Positions 17,036-25,900 of a stretch of DNA of 28,187 nucleotides are shown piece after piece. The number at the start of each line of letters is the position of its first letter. Position 1 is the first letter of the stretch. Under the pieces are notes generated by a model. The model was given only the letters and a program-made list of their open reading frames with translations. It did not search any database and was not told where the DNA came from. This DNA is from an uncultured Mediterraneibacter sp. (GTDB lineage Bacteria; Bacillota; Clostridia; Lachnospirales; Lachnospiraceae). The stretch spans positions 1-28,187 of the forward strand of contig NZ_CAKRGI010000030.1 in the NCBI RefSeq assembly GCF_934330165.1, written 5' to 3'. Both the position numbers and the translations under genes were made by a program.

Positions 17036-17096
17036 ATAAAAACAGCCAGCCTGACCAGTACCTGCTTTTCCTGCATTTACTGTTCCTAGCTGGCAG
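17036..17096 (-). terminator. Probable metG terminator (nested stems)
   Basis: On the minus strand, GCCAGC (17094-17089) pairs with GCTGGC (17050-17045). Inside, CAGTA (17082-17078) pairs with TACTG (17060-17056). TGTTTTTATG follows. The stop codon of metG is about 50 nt upstream. The large loop makes it weaker than the other terminators here. Confidence 0.5.
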
Positions 17097-17142
17097 ACTA
17101 TATGATCCCTGCTTATTTTTTAGTTCTTTCTTCTATAACGAA

Positions 17143-19041
17143 TTAGCAGATTTCTGCACCTGCAGGCATCTCTTTCTCCGGTGTCATCAGTGCCAGATTT
17201 CCATCTGCATCCTCAGCACAGAGCAACATTCCCTCTGAAAGAACTCCGGCAAGCTTCGCAGGCTTCAGGTTGACAAGAACCATAACCTTCTTTCCTACCA
17301 TCTCTTCCGGCGTATAATACGCCTTAATTCCTGATACGATCTGCTTTACCTGACTTCCGATCTTTACCTGGGAGCATAAAAGTTTTTTCGACTTTTTGAC
17401 TGCTTCGCAGGCGATGATCTCACCGACCTGGAACTGCATTGCACCAAACTGCTCGAATGTGATCTCCTCTTTTGGTTCAAGATCAATGACTGCTTCTTCT
17501 TTCTTTTCTTCTTTTTTCGGATGAAGTTCCTCTACTTTTTTCAGAACTTCTTCCAGATCCATTCTCTGGAACAGAATTTCCGGTTTTTCTGTCACATGAC
17601 CATTTCCAAGCTGCTCAAGGATCTTTTTGCTTGTGGATGGCATATATGGCTCAAGAAGTCTTGCACCCTCTGAAATACCCTGGATCAGGTTCCATAATAC
17701 AGCAGACAGACGATCTTTCTTTGACTCATCTTTTCCAAGTACCCATGGTGTAGTCTCATCAATATATTTGTTGCAGCGTTTAAACAGATTGAAGATTTCT
17801 GTGATCGCATCTGCCACACGCAGATCTTCCATCTTTTCATCGACTGCCTTTGCAGTATTCTCTACGACTGCCTTCAGGTCAGCATCCACTTCTTCTGCCA
17901 CGCCTGTATCTGTTACTGTTCCGCCAAAATACTTATTTGTCATGGAAATCGTACGGTTTACAAGGTTTCCAAGCGTATTGGCAAGATCTGAATTCAGACG
18001 CTCTACCATCAATTCCCAGGAAATCACTCCATCATTCTCAAACGGCATCTCATGGAGTACAAAGTATCGAACCGCATCTACTCCAAAGAAATCAACCAGT
18101 TCATCCGCATAAAGTACATTTCCTTTAGACTTGCTCATCTTTCCGTCTCCCTGAAGCAGCCACGGATGTCCAAATACCTGCTTTGGAAGTGGAAGATCCA
18201 GTGCCATCAGGAAGATTGGCCAGTAGATCGTATGGAAACGGATGATATCTTTTCCGATCAGATGAAGGTCTGCAGGCCAGAGTTTGTCAAACTGCTCAGT
18301 ACTATTTCCATCTGCATCATATCCGATTCCTGTAATATAGTTTGTCAGAGCGTCCAGCCATACATACACAACATGCTTTGGATCAAAATCAACCGGGATT
18401 CCCCACTTAAATGATGTTCTTGATACACACAGATCCTGCAGACCCGGGAGAAGGAAGTTATTCATCATCTCATTCTTACGGGATACCGGCTGGATAAACT
18501 CCGGATGCGTATTAATATGCTCGATCAGACGATCTGCATATTTGCTCATTTTAAAGAAATACGCTTCTTCCTTTGCCGGCTGCACCGGACGTCCACAATC
18601 CGGACATTTTCCGTCCACAAGCTGGGATTCTGTAAAGAATGACTCGCATGGAGTACAATACATTCCCTCATAGTGACCTTTATAAATATCTCCTTTATCA
18701 TAAAGTTTCTTAAAGATCTTCTTTACCTGCTTTTCATGATCCTCATCTGTTGTACGGATAAACTTGTCATACGAGGTATCCATCAGATCCCAGATTCTCC
18801 TGATCTCTCCTGATACCTTATCAACAAATTCCTTTGGTGTAATTCCTGCTTCTTCTGCCTTCAGCTCGATCTTCTGACCATGCTCATCTGTTCCCGTCTG
18901 GAAAAACACATCATATCCCTGACTTCTCTTATAACGTGCGATCGCATCTGCCAGTACGATCTCATAAGTATTACCAATATGCGGCTTGCCGGATGTATAG
19001 GCGATCGCTGTTGTAATATAATATTTTGGTTTTTCTGACAT
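17143..19041 (-). CDS. metG: Methionyl-tRNA synthetase
   Basis: Charges tRNA-Met with methionine in the cytoplasm. The 632 residues have the full class I layout. The HIGH-type motif reads HIGN (residues 21-24). A zinc knuckle (CTPC...CPDC, about 126-147) precedes the KMSKSKG motif (near 300) in the Rossmann domain. An all-helical anticodon-binding domain and a C-terminal EMAP/Trbp-type tRNA-binding OB domain (about 530-632, with QVGEI and IVSGIKAYY) complete the chain; this domain also mediates dimers. AAAGGAGG lies 9 nt before the ATG. A T-box leader precedes it, so expression should rise when tRNA-Met is uncharged. Confidence 0.98.
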   Translation of the reverse strand: MSEKPKYYITTAIAYTSGKPHIGNTYEIVLADAIARYKRSQGYDVFFQTGTDEHGQKIELKAEEAGITPKEFVDKVSGEIRRIWDLMDTSYDKFIRTTDEDHEKQVKKIFKKLYDKGDIYKGHYEGMYCTPCESFFTESQLVDGKCPDCGRPVQPAKEEAYFFKMSKYADRLIEHINTHPEFIQPVSRKNEMMNNFLLPGLQDLCVSRTSFKWGIPVDFDPKHVVYVWLDALTNYITGIGYDADGNSTEQFDKLWPADLHLIGKDIIRFHTIYWPIFLMALDLPLPKQVFGHPWLLQGDGKMSKSKGNVLYADELVDFFGVDAVRYFVLHEMPFENDGVISWELMVERLNSDLANTLGNLVNRTISMTNKYFGGTVTDTGVAEEVDADLKAVVENTAKAVDEKMEDLRVADAITEIFNLFKRCNKYIDETTPWVLGKDESKKDRLSAVLWNLIQGISEGARLLEPYMPSTSKKILEQLGNGHVTEKPEILFQRMDLEEVLKKVEELHPKKEEKKEEAVIDLEPKEEITFEQFGAMQFQVGEIIACEAVKKSKKLLCSQVKIGSQVKQIVSGIKAYYTPEEMVGKKVMVLVNLKPAKLAGVLSEGMLLCAEDADGNLALMTPEKEMPAGAEIC

Positions 19042-19060
19042 AATTGTCTGCCTCCTTTTA

Positions 19061-19398
19061 AAAAAATACCGTCTTCCTGAAGACTTTCATCCTCAAGAAG
19101 ACGGTTCTGTTTCACCGCGTTACCACTTCTCTTCATTCCCACTTCACAGTGAAAACCTCCGTGAGTGACCTGCATCTCTCTGCTGCCACTCCTACGCTGT
19201 AAAGGGCGAACCCTTTGCAGACTTACCTGAAAGCTCATCTGCACTGCTCAGGAGCCATCTTCCCCTGCCTCCTGTTCATCCCCTCTCAGCCAGCAGAACC
19301 TTCTTAAGTTCTCCCGGGGATCTCTCTGTAAAACGGTAATCAGGCTACTCTCTCCATCCTTGCTTTTCTACGCTATTCTGCTTTTCGCAATCCTTAGA
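19061..19398 (-). promoter_or_regulatory. T-box leader controlling metG
   Basis: The minus strand carries a T-box core (AAGTGGTAACGCGGTG, 19128-19113). An intrinsic terminator follows: CCGTCTTC (19104-19097) pairs with GAAGACGG (19076-19069) within a 12-bp stem, then TATTTTTTT. The upstream 250 nt can form stem I, with AGAAC/GTTCT and ATCCCC/GGGGAT pairs. T-boxes sense uncharged tRNA: the specifier codon pairs with the anticodon and the tRNA acceptor end stabilises an antiterminator. A plausible AUG specifier is 19258-19256, inside GAAG-AUG-GCUCC, but other AUGs exist and I cannot fold the RNA here. The gene behind it, metG, fits tRNA-Met as ligand. Confidence 0.9.
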
Positions 19399-19399
19399 A

Positions 19400-19428
19400 A
19401 GCGTAGCACACCGCCTTAAAAATGTCAA
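19400..19428 (-). promoter_or_regulatory. metG leader promoter
   Basis: TTGACA (19428-19423), a 17-nt spacer and TACGCT (19405-19400) on the minus strand. The predicted start near 19393 gives a leader of about 350 nt. It begins only about 30 bp after the histidine kinase stop, with no terminator between, so some read-through from the kinase is likely. Confidence 0.6.
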
Positions 19429-19454
19429 TTCAATCTTTTTTCTTTCTCTTCTTT

Positions 19455-22088
19455 CTACTGCTTTTTCACTCTCGGGAAACGGATATTTACCCGGAACAGA
19501 TCTCCATCCAGATACAGGTTGAAAGTTCCACCCTGCATTGTGGTCAGGCTCTGTGCGATCGACAGTCCAAGTCCACTTCCTTCAGAACTCCTTGAAAGAT
19601 CTCCACGGATAAACCGTTCAGTCAGTTCATCTGCCGAAATGTTCAATTGATGTTCAGAAACATTTTTCAAAGACAGATCCACAGTATCTTCTTCCAGCTT
19701 CAGATCCGCATATACCCTGGTTCCCGGCATGGCATATTTGGCTGCATTTCCGAAAATATTCTCCAGAACTCTCCACATTCTCCGCCCGTCTACATGAACG
19801 ACCGCAGAGTCCTCCGGAAGATTGACGATCATTTTCAGATTTCTCGCCTCAAACTTCTCAGCCATCTCGCCTTCCGTCTGCTGGATCATCTCCACAAGAT
19901 CTACATCCATATACTCCAGAGAAATATTTCCACTGCTTACCTTGGATGCCTCGACAACGTCTTCCGTCAGTGTCTTCAGCCTCTGTGCTTTCGCCTCCAG
20001 TATATCCAGATAACCCTGAATCTTTGGATCTGCAATATCCGACTGCTTCAGGATCGCTACATAATTAATGATCGAAGTCAGCGGTGTCTTGATATCATGC
20101 GATACATTCGTGATAAGATCCGCCTTAAGACGCTCATTTTTCATTGCCTCTTCTACGGCCATATGGAATCCATTGGCAATTCCATTGATCATCTCTGCCA
20201 GCTTTAAGTTCTCACCTCTTAAGCCTTGCAATGGGATCTGATATTCCATATTTCCCAATGCAATTTCCTCAATACCTTTTTTCAGCTTTTCCTTAAGCAA
20301 TAACTCATTCAGAACAGCATAAAATACACCTGCGTCTGCCAGGAATACCAGAAACATTGTAAACCCATTCTTGAACAGCACTGCCATTCCCTGTAAAAGG
20401 AAAAATCCACCCAACAGAAGCACTGTCTTTGTCATCTTCTTCCGGTTATCATATATTTTATAGAGGAACCGCACAATCACTCTCAACAGACTGTTCTTCC
20501 ACAGGGTTCGTCCCTTGATCCGCTTGATCAGACTCACATATCCCATAAAAAAGCAGCCCAGTGTAAATACTCCATAAAAATAAATTTCCGCCAACTCTGC
20601 AATACTCAATGACAGAACATATAAACTTGCTGACATATATGCTGCAGAAACGTCCCGTTCATGTGCATAATAATCCTTAAAATAGGTGCCTCCATCGGTC
20701 AGATAAGTCGGAGCATCATTGATTATCATATTTATATTTCCATTCCAGAAATGACACCCGATATAAGAACCAACGATCCATATCAGTACGATCAGTACCG
20801 CTGCAATCTCTGTCTTCCAATGATCAAAACTGTTCAAATGCAGTTCTTCATCTTTCACAGTTCTTCCCGCCTCCAGTGTCAGCCAGATTGTCGCCCCAAG
20901 GAACAGGATAACGCTCAGGACCATCAGCCATATTGTTCCTTTAAAATACGGGAGATTATTATCATAAGCTGCCTTATTCTGATAAAACGGATCCTGGATC
21001 GTATAGGTTGTATCCACTGCAACCGCAAACACGCTGTTCCATTTCTTTTCACCGCTGTAACTGCGGAGATTTTCCCATTCATCCGATTTCGATACATTCA
21101 TATTACTGTTAAAATCTTTTAGCTTCGGATAAATGACCATATATTTAATATCTTTCTCCGAGATCAGATTCCGGACATTTTTTTCCAGCTCCGCATAGTT
21201 CTCGTAAGAAGTCTTATTCGTCACTACTTTTTTCGTGTCATTATTCGCATAAATGTAAGTAAAGTTTGTATTGCCTTCCTCTAAATGTTCAAATCCCATC
21301 TGATAATTCTGATAATCTGAGTAAATATTTCCCAATGTATACGCAAGATCATCATAAATGACGGACAGCTTGCCATTCAGACGCGGACTGCTATTCACTA
21401 CCTGCAGAAGATTTTCCGCTCCCTGCGGTGCATATTTTTCGATTAATGCACTTCCAAAATTCCAGCAGTCTGTGTACAGGATATTTCCTTCCATGTCCAC
21501 AATATCAAAATTATAAAAGCCTGAAGATGTATACTCACCATTCTGAAGTTTCTGCAGAAATCCATCAACGTCACTCCCATCCTGCATGATAATACCAAAT
21601 ACTCCCGACTCTACCCGTGTCATAAAATCACTCGTATAGTAATACTCATATGTCCCTTCAGGCTTCTGACATACGATCACACTGTTCTTCGCATAATTAT
21701 CACTCTCTGCACTGTCAAAATCTTCTCCCCAGTTGATCAGTTCTTCCAGTGAATACGCAACACCCGAAATATTTTCTCCGCTGGCGGTATCATTCTTGCT
21801 GTACTCCATTACGTCGATCTCTTTGTTCCGGTTCATCGTCCCATCTGTCTCAAAAAGATTTTCCAGTCGGATCTGCGTAAGGACATCGTCCATGTAACTT
21901 TCAACCATGGAATTAAATTCATGCGATTCCTCAAATGGCTGCTGACTCATCGTCCATAAGGACTGCAGATCTGTGCTTCCTGCAAGATTCATAAGAGACA
22001 ACAGATTCGTTATCAGCATTGCACCGCTGAGGATCGCTACAATAAGAACGATCGCCTTTACACCCGTCTTTCTGTACCACTTATTCAT
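19455..22088 (-). CDS. Multi-pass membrane sensor histidine kinase
   Basis: An 877-residue kinase. A transmembrane segment (about 10-32) leads to a large outside domain (about 35-380). Further membrane segments follow near 384-407, 429-449, 487-525 and 556-600, then a HAMP-like stretch and the kinase core. The phospho-accepting residue is His664 in NVSHDIKTPLTS. The ATPase domain shows ENIFGNAAKYA (N box) and GSGLGLSIAQ (G box). It starts 11 bp after the response regulator stop with an AAAGGA ribosome binding site, so the two form one transcription unit and surely one signalling pair. The inserted membrane block between the outside domain and the kinase core is unusual. The signal is unknown; the neighbouring GH20 gene makes a glycan or envelope cue possible. 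Confidence 0.92.
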   Translation of the reverse strand: MNKWYRKTGVKAIVLIVAILSGAMLITNLLSLMNLAGSTDLQSLWTMSQQPFEESHEFNSMVESYMDDVLTQIRLENLFETDGTMNRNKEIDVMEYSKNDTASGENISGVAYSLEELINWGEDFDSAESDNYAKNSVIVCQKPEGTYEYYYTSDFMTRVESGVFGIIMQDGSDVDGFLQKLQNGEYTSSGFYNFDIVDMEGNILYTDCWNFGSALIEKYAPQGAENLLQVVNSSPRLNGKLSVIYDDLAYTLGNIYSDYQNYQMGFEHLEEGNTNFTYIYANNDTKKVVTNKTSYENYAELEKNVRNLISEKDIKYMVIYPKLKDFNSNMNVSKSDEWENLRSYSGEKKWNSVFAVAVDTTYTIQDPFYQNKAAYDNNLPYFKGTIWLMVLSVILFLGATIWLTLEAGRTVKDEELHLNSFDHWKTEIAAVLIVLIWIVGSYIGCHFWNGNINMIINDAPTYLTDGGTYFKDYYAHERDVSAAYMSASLYVLSLSIAELAEIYFYGVFTLGCFFMGYVSLIKRIKGRTLWKNSLLRVIVRFLYKIYDNRKKMTKTVLLLGGFFLLQGMAVLFKNGFTMFLVFLADAGVFYAVLNELLLKEKLKKGIEEIALGNMEYQIPLQGLRGENLKLAEMINGIANGFHMAVEEAMKNERLKADLITNVSHDIKTPLTSIINYVAILKQSDIADPKIQGYLDILEAKAQRLKTLTEDVVEASKVSSGNISLEYMDVDLVEMIQQTEGEMAEKFEARNLKMIVNLPEDSAVVHVDGRRMWRVLENIFGNAAKYAMPGTRVYADLKLEEDTVDLSLKNVSEHQLNISADELTERFIRGDLSRSSEGSGLGLSIAQSLTTMQGGTFNLYLDGDLFRVNIRFPRVKKQ

Positions 22089-22099
22089 ATTTTGTCCTT

Positions 22100-22795
22100 T
22101 CAGCCTTTATCAATTTTATAGCCTACACCCCATACTACTTTCAGATACCGCGGATCTTTCGGATTGATCTCGATTTTTTCACGAATATGGCGGATATGGA
22201 CCGCAACTGTATTATCCGCACCAATCGCCTCTTCATTCCAAATCGACTCATAAATCTGATTAATAGAAAAAACCCGCCCCTGATTTTTCAGTAATAACAG
22301 AAGGATATTATATTCAATCGGCGTAAGCTTCACTAACTCTCCGTCCACCGTCACTTCTTTCAGATCATCATTGATCCTGAGTCCACCAACCTCATACACT
22401 TTTTCCTTTTGTTCCTGGGATGTTCCACCAAGCTCATTATAGCGACGCAGTTGAGACTTGACCCTTGCCACCAGTTCTAACGGATTGAACGGCTTTGTGA
22501 CATAATCATCCGCCCCGATATTCAGTCCGAGTATCTTATCCGAATCTTCTGACTTTGCAGAAAGAATAATGATCGGTACACTATTCGTCTCCCTGATCTT
22601 CAGAGTTGCCCTGATTCCGTCCAGCTTTGGCATCATCACATCAAGGATCAGAAGATTTACTTTCTCTTTCTCCAGAATATTCAATGCCTCAACTCCATCA
22701 TATGCCTTCAGGATATGATATCCCTCCTGGGACAGATAAATATCTATTGCCTCTACAATTTCTTTATCATCATCACAAACTAATATATTATACAT
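22100..22795 (-). CDS. OmpR/PhoB-type response regulator
   Basis: A 231-residue transcription factor partnered with the kinase immediately downstream. The receiver domain has the acidic pocket DDD (8-10), phospho-acceptor Asp52 (LLILDVMMPKLDG) and the conserved lysine in YVTKPF. The C-terminal winged helix (about 130-231) carries the family segments LTPIEYNILLLL and NTVAVHIRHIREKI. I chose the ATG at 22795 because GGGAGGTGATT lies directly upstream; an upstream in-frame ATG at 22834 would add 13 residues without a ribosome binding site. A strong terminator separates it from the GH20 gene, so the pair has its own promoter; TATACT about 20 bp upstream of the start is a candidate -10. Its targets are not shown by sequence. 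Confidence 0.95.
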   Translation of the reverse strand: MYNILVCDDDKEIVEAIDIYLSQEGYHILKAYDGVEALNILEKEKVNLLILDVMMPKLDGIRATLKIRETNSVPIIILSAKSEDSDKILGLNIGADDYVTKPFNPLELVARVKSQLRRYNELGGTSQEQKEKVYEVGGLRINDDLKEVTVDGELVKLTPIEYNILLLLLKNQGRVFSINQIYESIWNEEAIGADNTVAVHIRHIREKIEINPKDPRYLKVVWGVGYKIDKG

Positions 22796-22872
22796 TTCAA
22801 TCACCTCCCTTTTAGTATACATGATATCGGTCATTTTTTAAAACCAGAGTGTAAAAATCTTAGAATTTTATT

Positions 22873-22912
22873 AAAAAAGAAAAGTCCGCCAGATTTTCAT
22901 CCAACAGACTCT
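22873..22912 (-). terminator. GH20 gene terminator
   Basis: On the minus strand, 22909-22899 pairs with 22894-22884 over 11 positions, several of them G-U, around a GAAA tetraloop. TTTTCTTTTTT follows. It ends the GH20 transcript before the two-component genes. Confidence 0.85.
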
Positions 22913-22942
22913 TCTCTCTTAAACTTTCATATGGAAAACCGC

Positions 22943-25900
22943 TTATCTTCTTTTCCTTCTGAAGACAACCGTTCCCGCTGCCAGCGAACCACCAAGCATG
23001 AATACAAATACTGCCATATTTGTGCTGTCGCCTGTCTTGGCTGCTGTATTCTGCTTCTTATTTATTGTTCCGGCATCAGGATTCTGATCCTTAGACGGAT
23101 TGTTTACACTGGCATTTCCGTTATTGCCATTATTACCGTTGTCTCCGGCATTTCCGTTATTGCCATTATTACCGTTGCCGCCGGTATTTCCGTTATCGCC
23201 ATTATTACCGTTGCCGCCGGTATTTCCGTTATCGCCGCCGTTACCATGATCTTCACTCTTTGTTGTTACACTCAGTTCTGTGGCTGCATACTCTGTTGCA
23301 TTCTCATCATCACCTACCGCAACAACTTCGATCTGATAAGTCTTACCGGCTTCAAGACCTTCAATCGTATATCCTGCAGCATCTGCCGGGATATCCGTCA
23401 CGTATTCTTTTCCATTTACATAGATCTTGTAACCTGCCAGTCCTGCTGTGCTTGCCGGTGCATCCCATTTCACTTCAACGGAATTTTTCGTAACTTCACC
23501 TGCCACTACATTCTCTGGTGCTGATGGCTTGTCCGGCTGATCCGGCTCACTTCCTTTTTCAAATTTTGCGATCAGGGTCAGGTTTTCTTCAGGAGTTACT
23601 GTATAAACGGCTTCATCACTTACCTTTGTTCCAAGGACATCATACCATCCGGTAAATGCAGCACCTTTCTTTGCTGTTGCGGTAAAGGTAACTTCCTCTC
23701 CCTGTTCGATCTTCTCTTTGGAAACAGTTGCTGTACCTTTTCCTTCTACGTAAGTACTCATACGAAGCTGCATCTTTGTAAGATCCTGAGTTCCTGTAAG
23801 TACTCTGAACTCTGCTGCACTACCAAAATCATTCTGTCCTTCTGATACAACCAGCTTGATCTTAGATGTCTGAACCGGTGTGAAGTTCACCGTCTTTTCC
23901 GTGCCGGTGCTTTCCCATGTTCCATTCTCTACAAGAGTTGCCCAGTTTCCATCTGCATCCTCATAATACAGAGAATATTTCAGAATGTATCCGTTATTTC
24001 CGGTTGGTCTCGGCAGATAATAGAATCCGTTCACATCATAGGACTGTCCCATATCGATCGTGATCGTTGCCGGCAGTGCTTTCTTACTCGGAGAGTACTG
24101 CGTATGCCAGATCGTTGACCGGTCATTGTCAAATGCCGCACTGATCGGCCCGTCACTGTTTTCATTATCTGATGTCACTGTAAATCCGGATGGATCGATC
24201 GGTGAAGATGCTCCATCTGACATCGTGGAGGAAAGATTCACATTATCAATGATGGCATATACCGCATTCGTATCAGAGCCAATCCTTGTCAGCGGAAGGG
24301 AAAGTGTAGAGCTTGTAATACCGGTCTTCTTCACATCACCTTCATATGTAAAGCTTCCGGTTGCTCTATACTCTTTTCCATCTGCGATCAGGACAGTACT
24401 TCCGTTCTTTGTACGGATCTTTAATGTCATCTTCTGATTAACAGGAAGTTTATAGCCAAAGGAATAGTCATATCCTTCTCTTGTAAATCCAAGTGTTCCA
24501 TCTTCCATGATGCGGATATTATGAGTGCTGTAAGCTTCATGATCTTCGTCCTTCTCAGCCTCAAAAAGGATCTGTCCCGGTTCTGCCGGCTGAGTCAGTG
24601 TGATATCAAAGCTCAGTTCTTTCTCAGGTCCGACTTTATCCAACGGAGTAGAGATATAGCTTTCTCCACCCTTCAGGACAAGTTCTCCGTCTTTCACTTC
24701 TGCATTCTTTCCAGTTTCTGCATCATATTCATTTGCACTCTTATCTGAAAGTCCATCCTCAAAATCATAGGAAAGGATCTCATCTGTCTCACTGTCTGCT
24801 TTATCATATGCATTGACTCCGGGAGCTTCACCAACATTCTCGCTTGTCTGCTGTGCTGCTGCAAAAGAAACTTCTCCCGATTTGCCCCACAACGCAGCCG
24901 CATAATACGGTGCAGCATCATTGAAGCGGTCATAGATCTCCATCTCAGTCAGTCCGTTCGCTCTCTGGTCAACCATATCGTTCCAGATCGCATAAGCTCC
25001 TCCCAGTGTCTGTTCAGAACCTGACGGAACACCCATACGTGTAGCCGGATCATAATTATACATGGACTGACGATTCAGATAATCTGCATAATATCCTGCT
25101 GCCGGTACGATATATACACTTCCGTCATTCATATCGATCAGGTCATATCCCTGCTGATACATGGCTTTCGGATTTGCCCATCCATCGTTCCAGATATTCA
25201 TCTGAACCCCTTCGCTTCTTACGGATGTGCTTCCGCTTCTTGCTGTAAGACTTCCCCACAGACGAACGGTATTTCCATTATCCTGAATATAAGCCAGAAG
25301 ATCATCTGTAAACTTACGGAACTGCTCTGTATACTGTCCATCATACTCATCTGTTCCGATATTAACTATCGTATCCTGGTCAAATACCGGGTCATCACCC
25401 TTAATATACTCATCCCAGATGCTCTCAACAAATGCCAGTGACTCATCATACTTCGTATTCAAATTGAAATGGTCATTCTGACGTCCGGTCGTTCCGAATC
25501 TGAGATCCGGTCTTACCTTTGTAAATGACAGAGAATGTGCAGGAGTATCAAATTCCGGGATAATATCCAGTCCTAACTTCCGGTAATTCTGGATCATGGA
25601 CTTCATCTCAGCCTTGGTATAATACATATCGTCACTGGTCAGGTCTGCCTGATTCAATCCACCTGCTTTGACATCAGACTCCATACGGAATCCCTCATAA
25701 GCCGACATTGCACCCTCGGAAGTCGAATAATTTTCAAGGAAAATATAGTTATCGTTCAGATGAAGCTGCAGGTCATTCATCTTATACCACAGCATCGTCT
25801 TTGCAACTTCCTGAAGTGTCTCGCTTTCAAACGGTCTTCTTCCTACATCCAGCATAAAGCCTCTGACTTCATACTTTGGATAATCCCTGCATTCGCCCTT

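Noticed and set aside
23114..23236. Regular 36-nt repeats as a CRISPR array
   Set aside because: The units are contiguous coding repeats without spacers, inside the GH20 gene.
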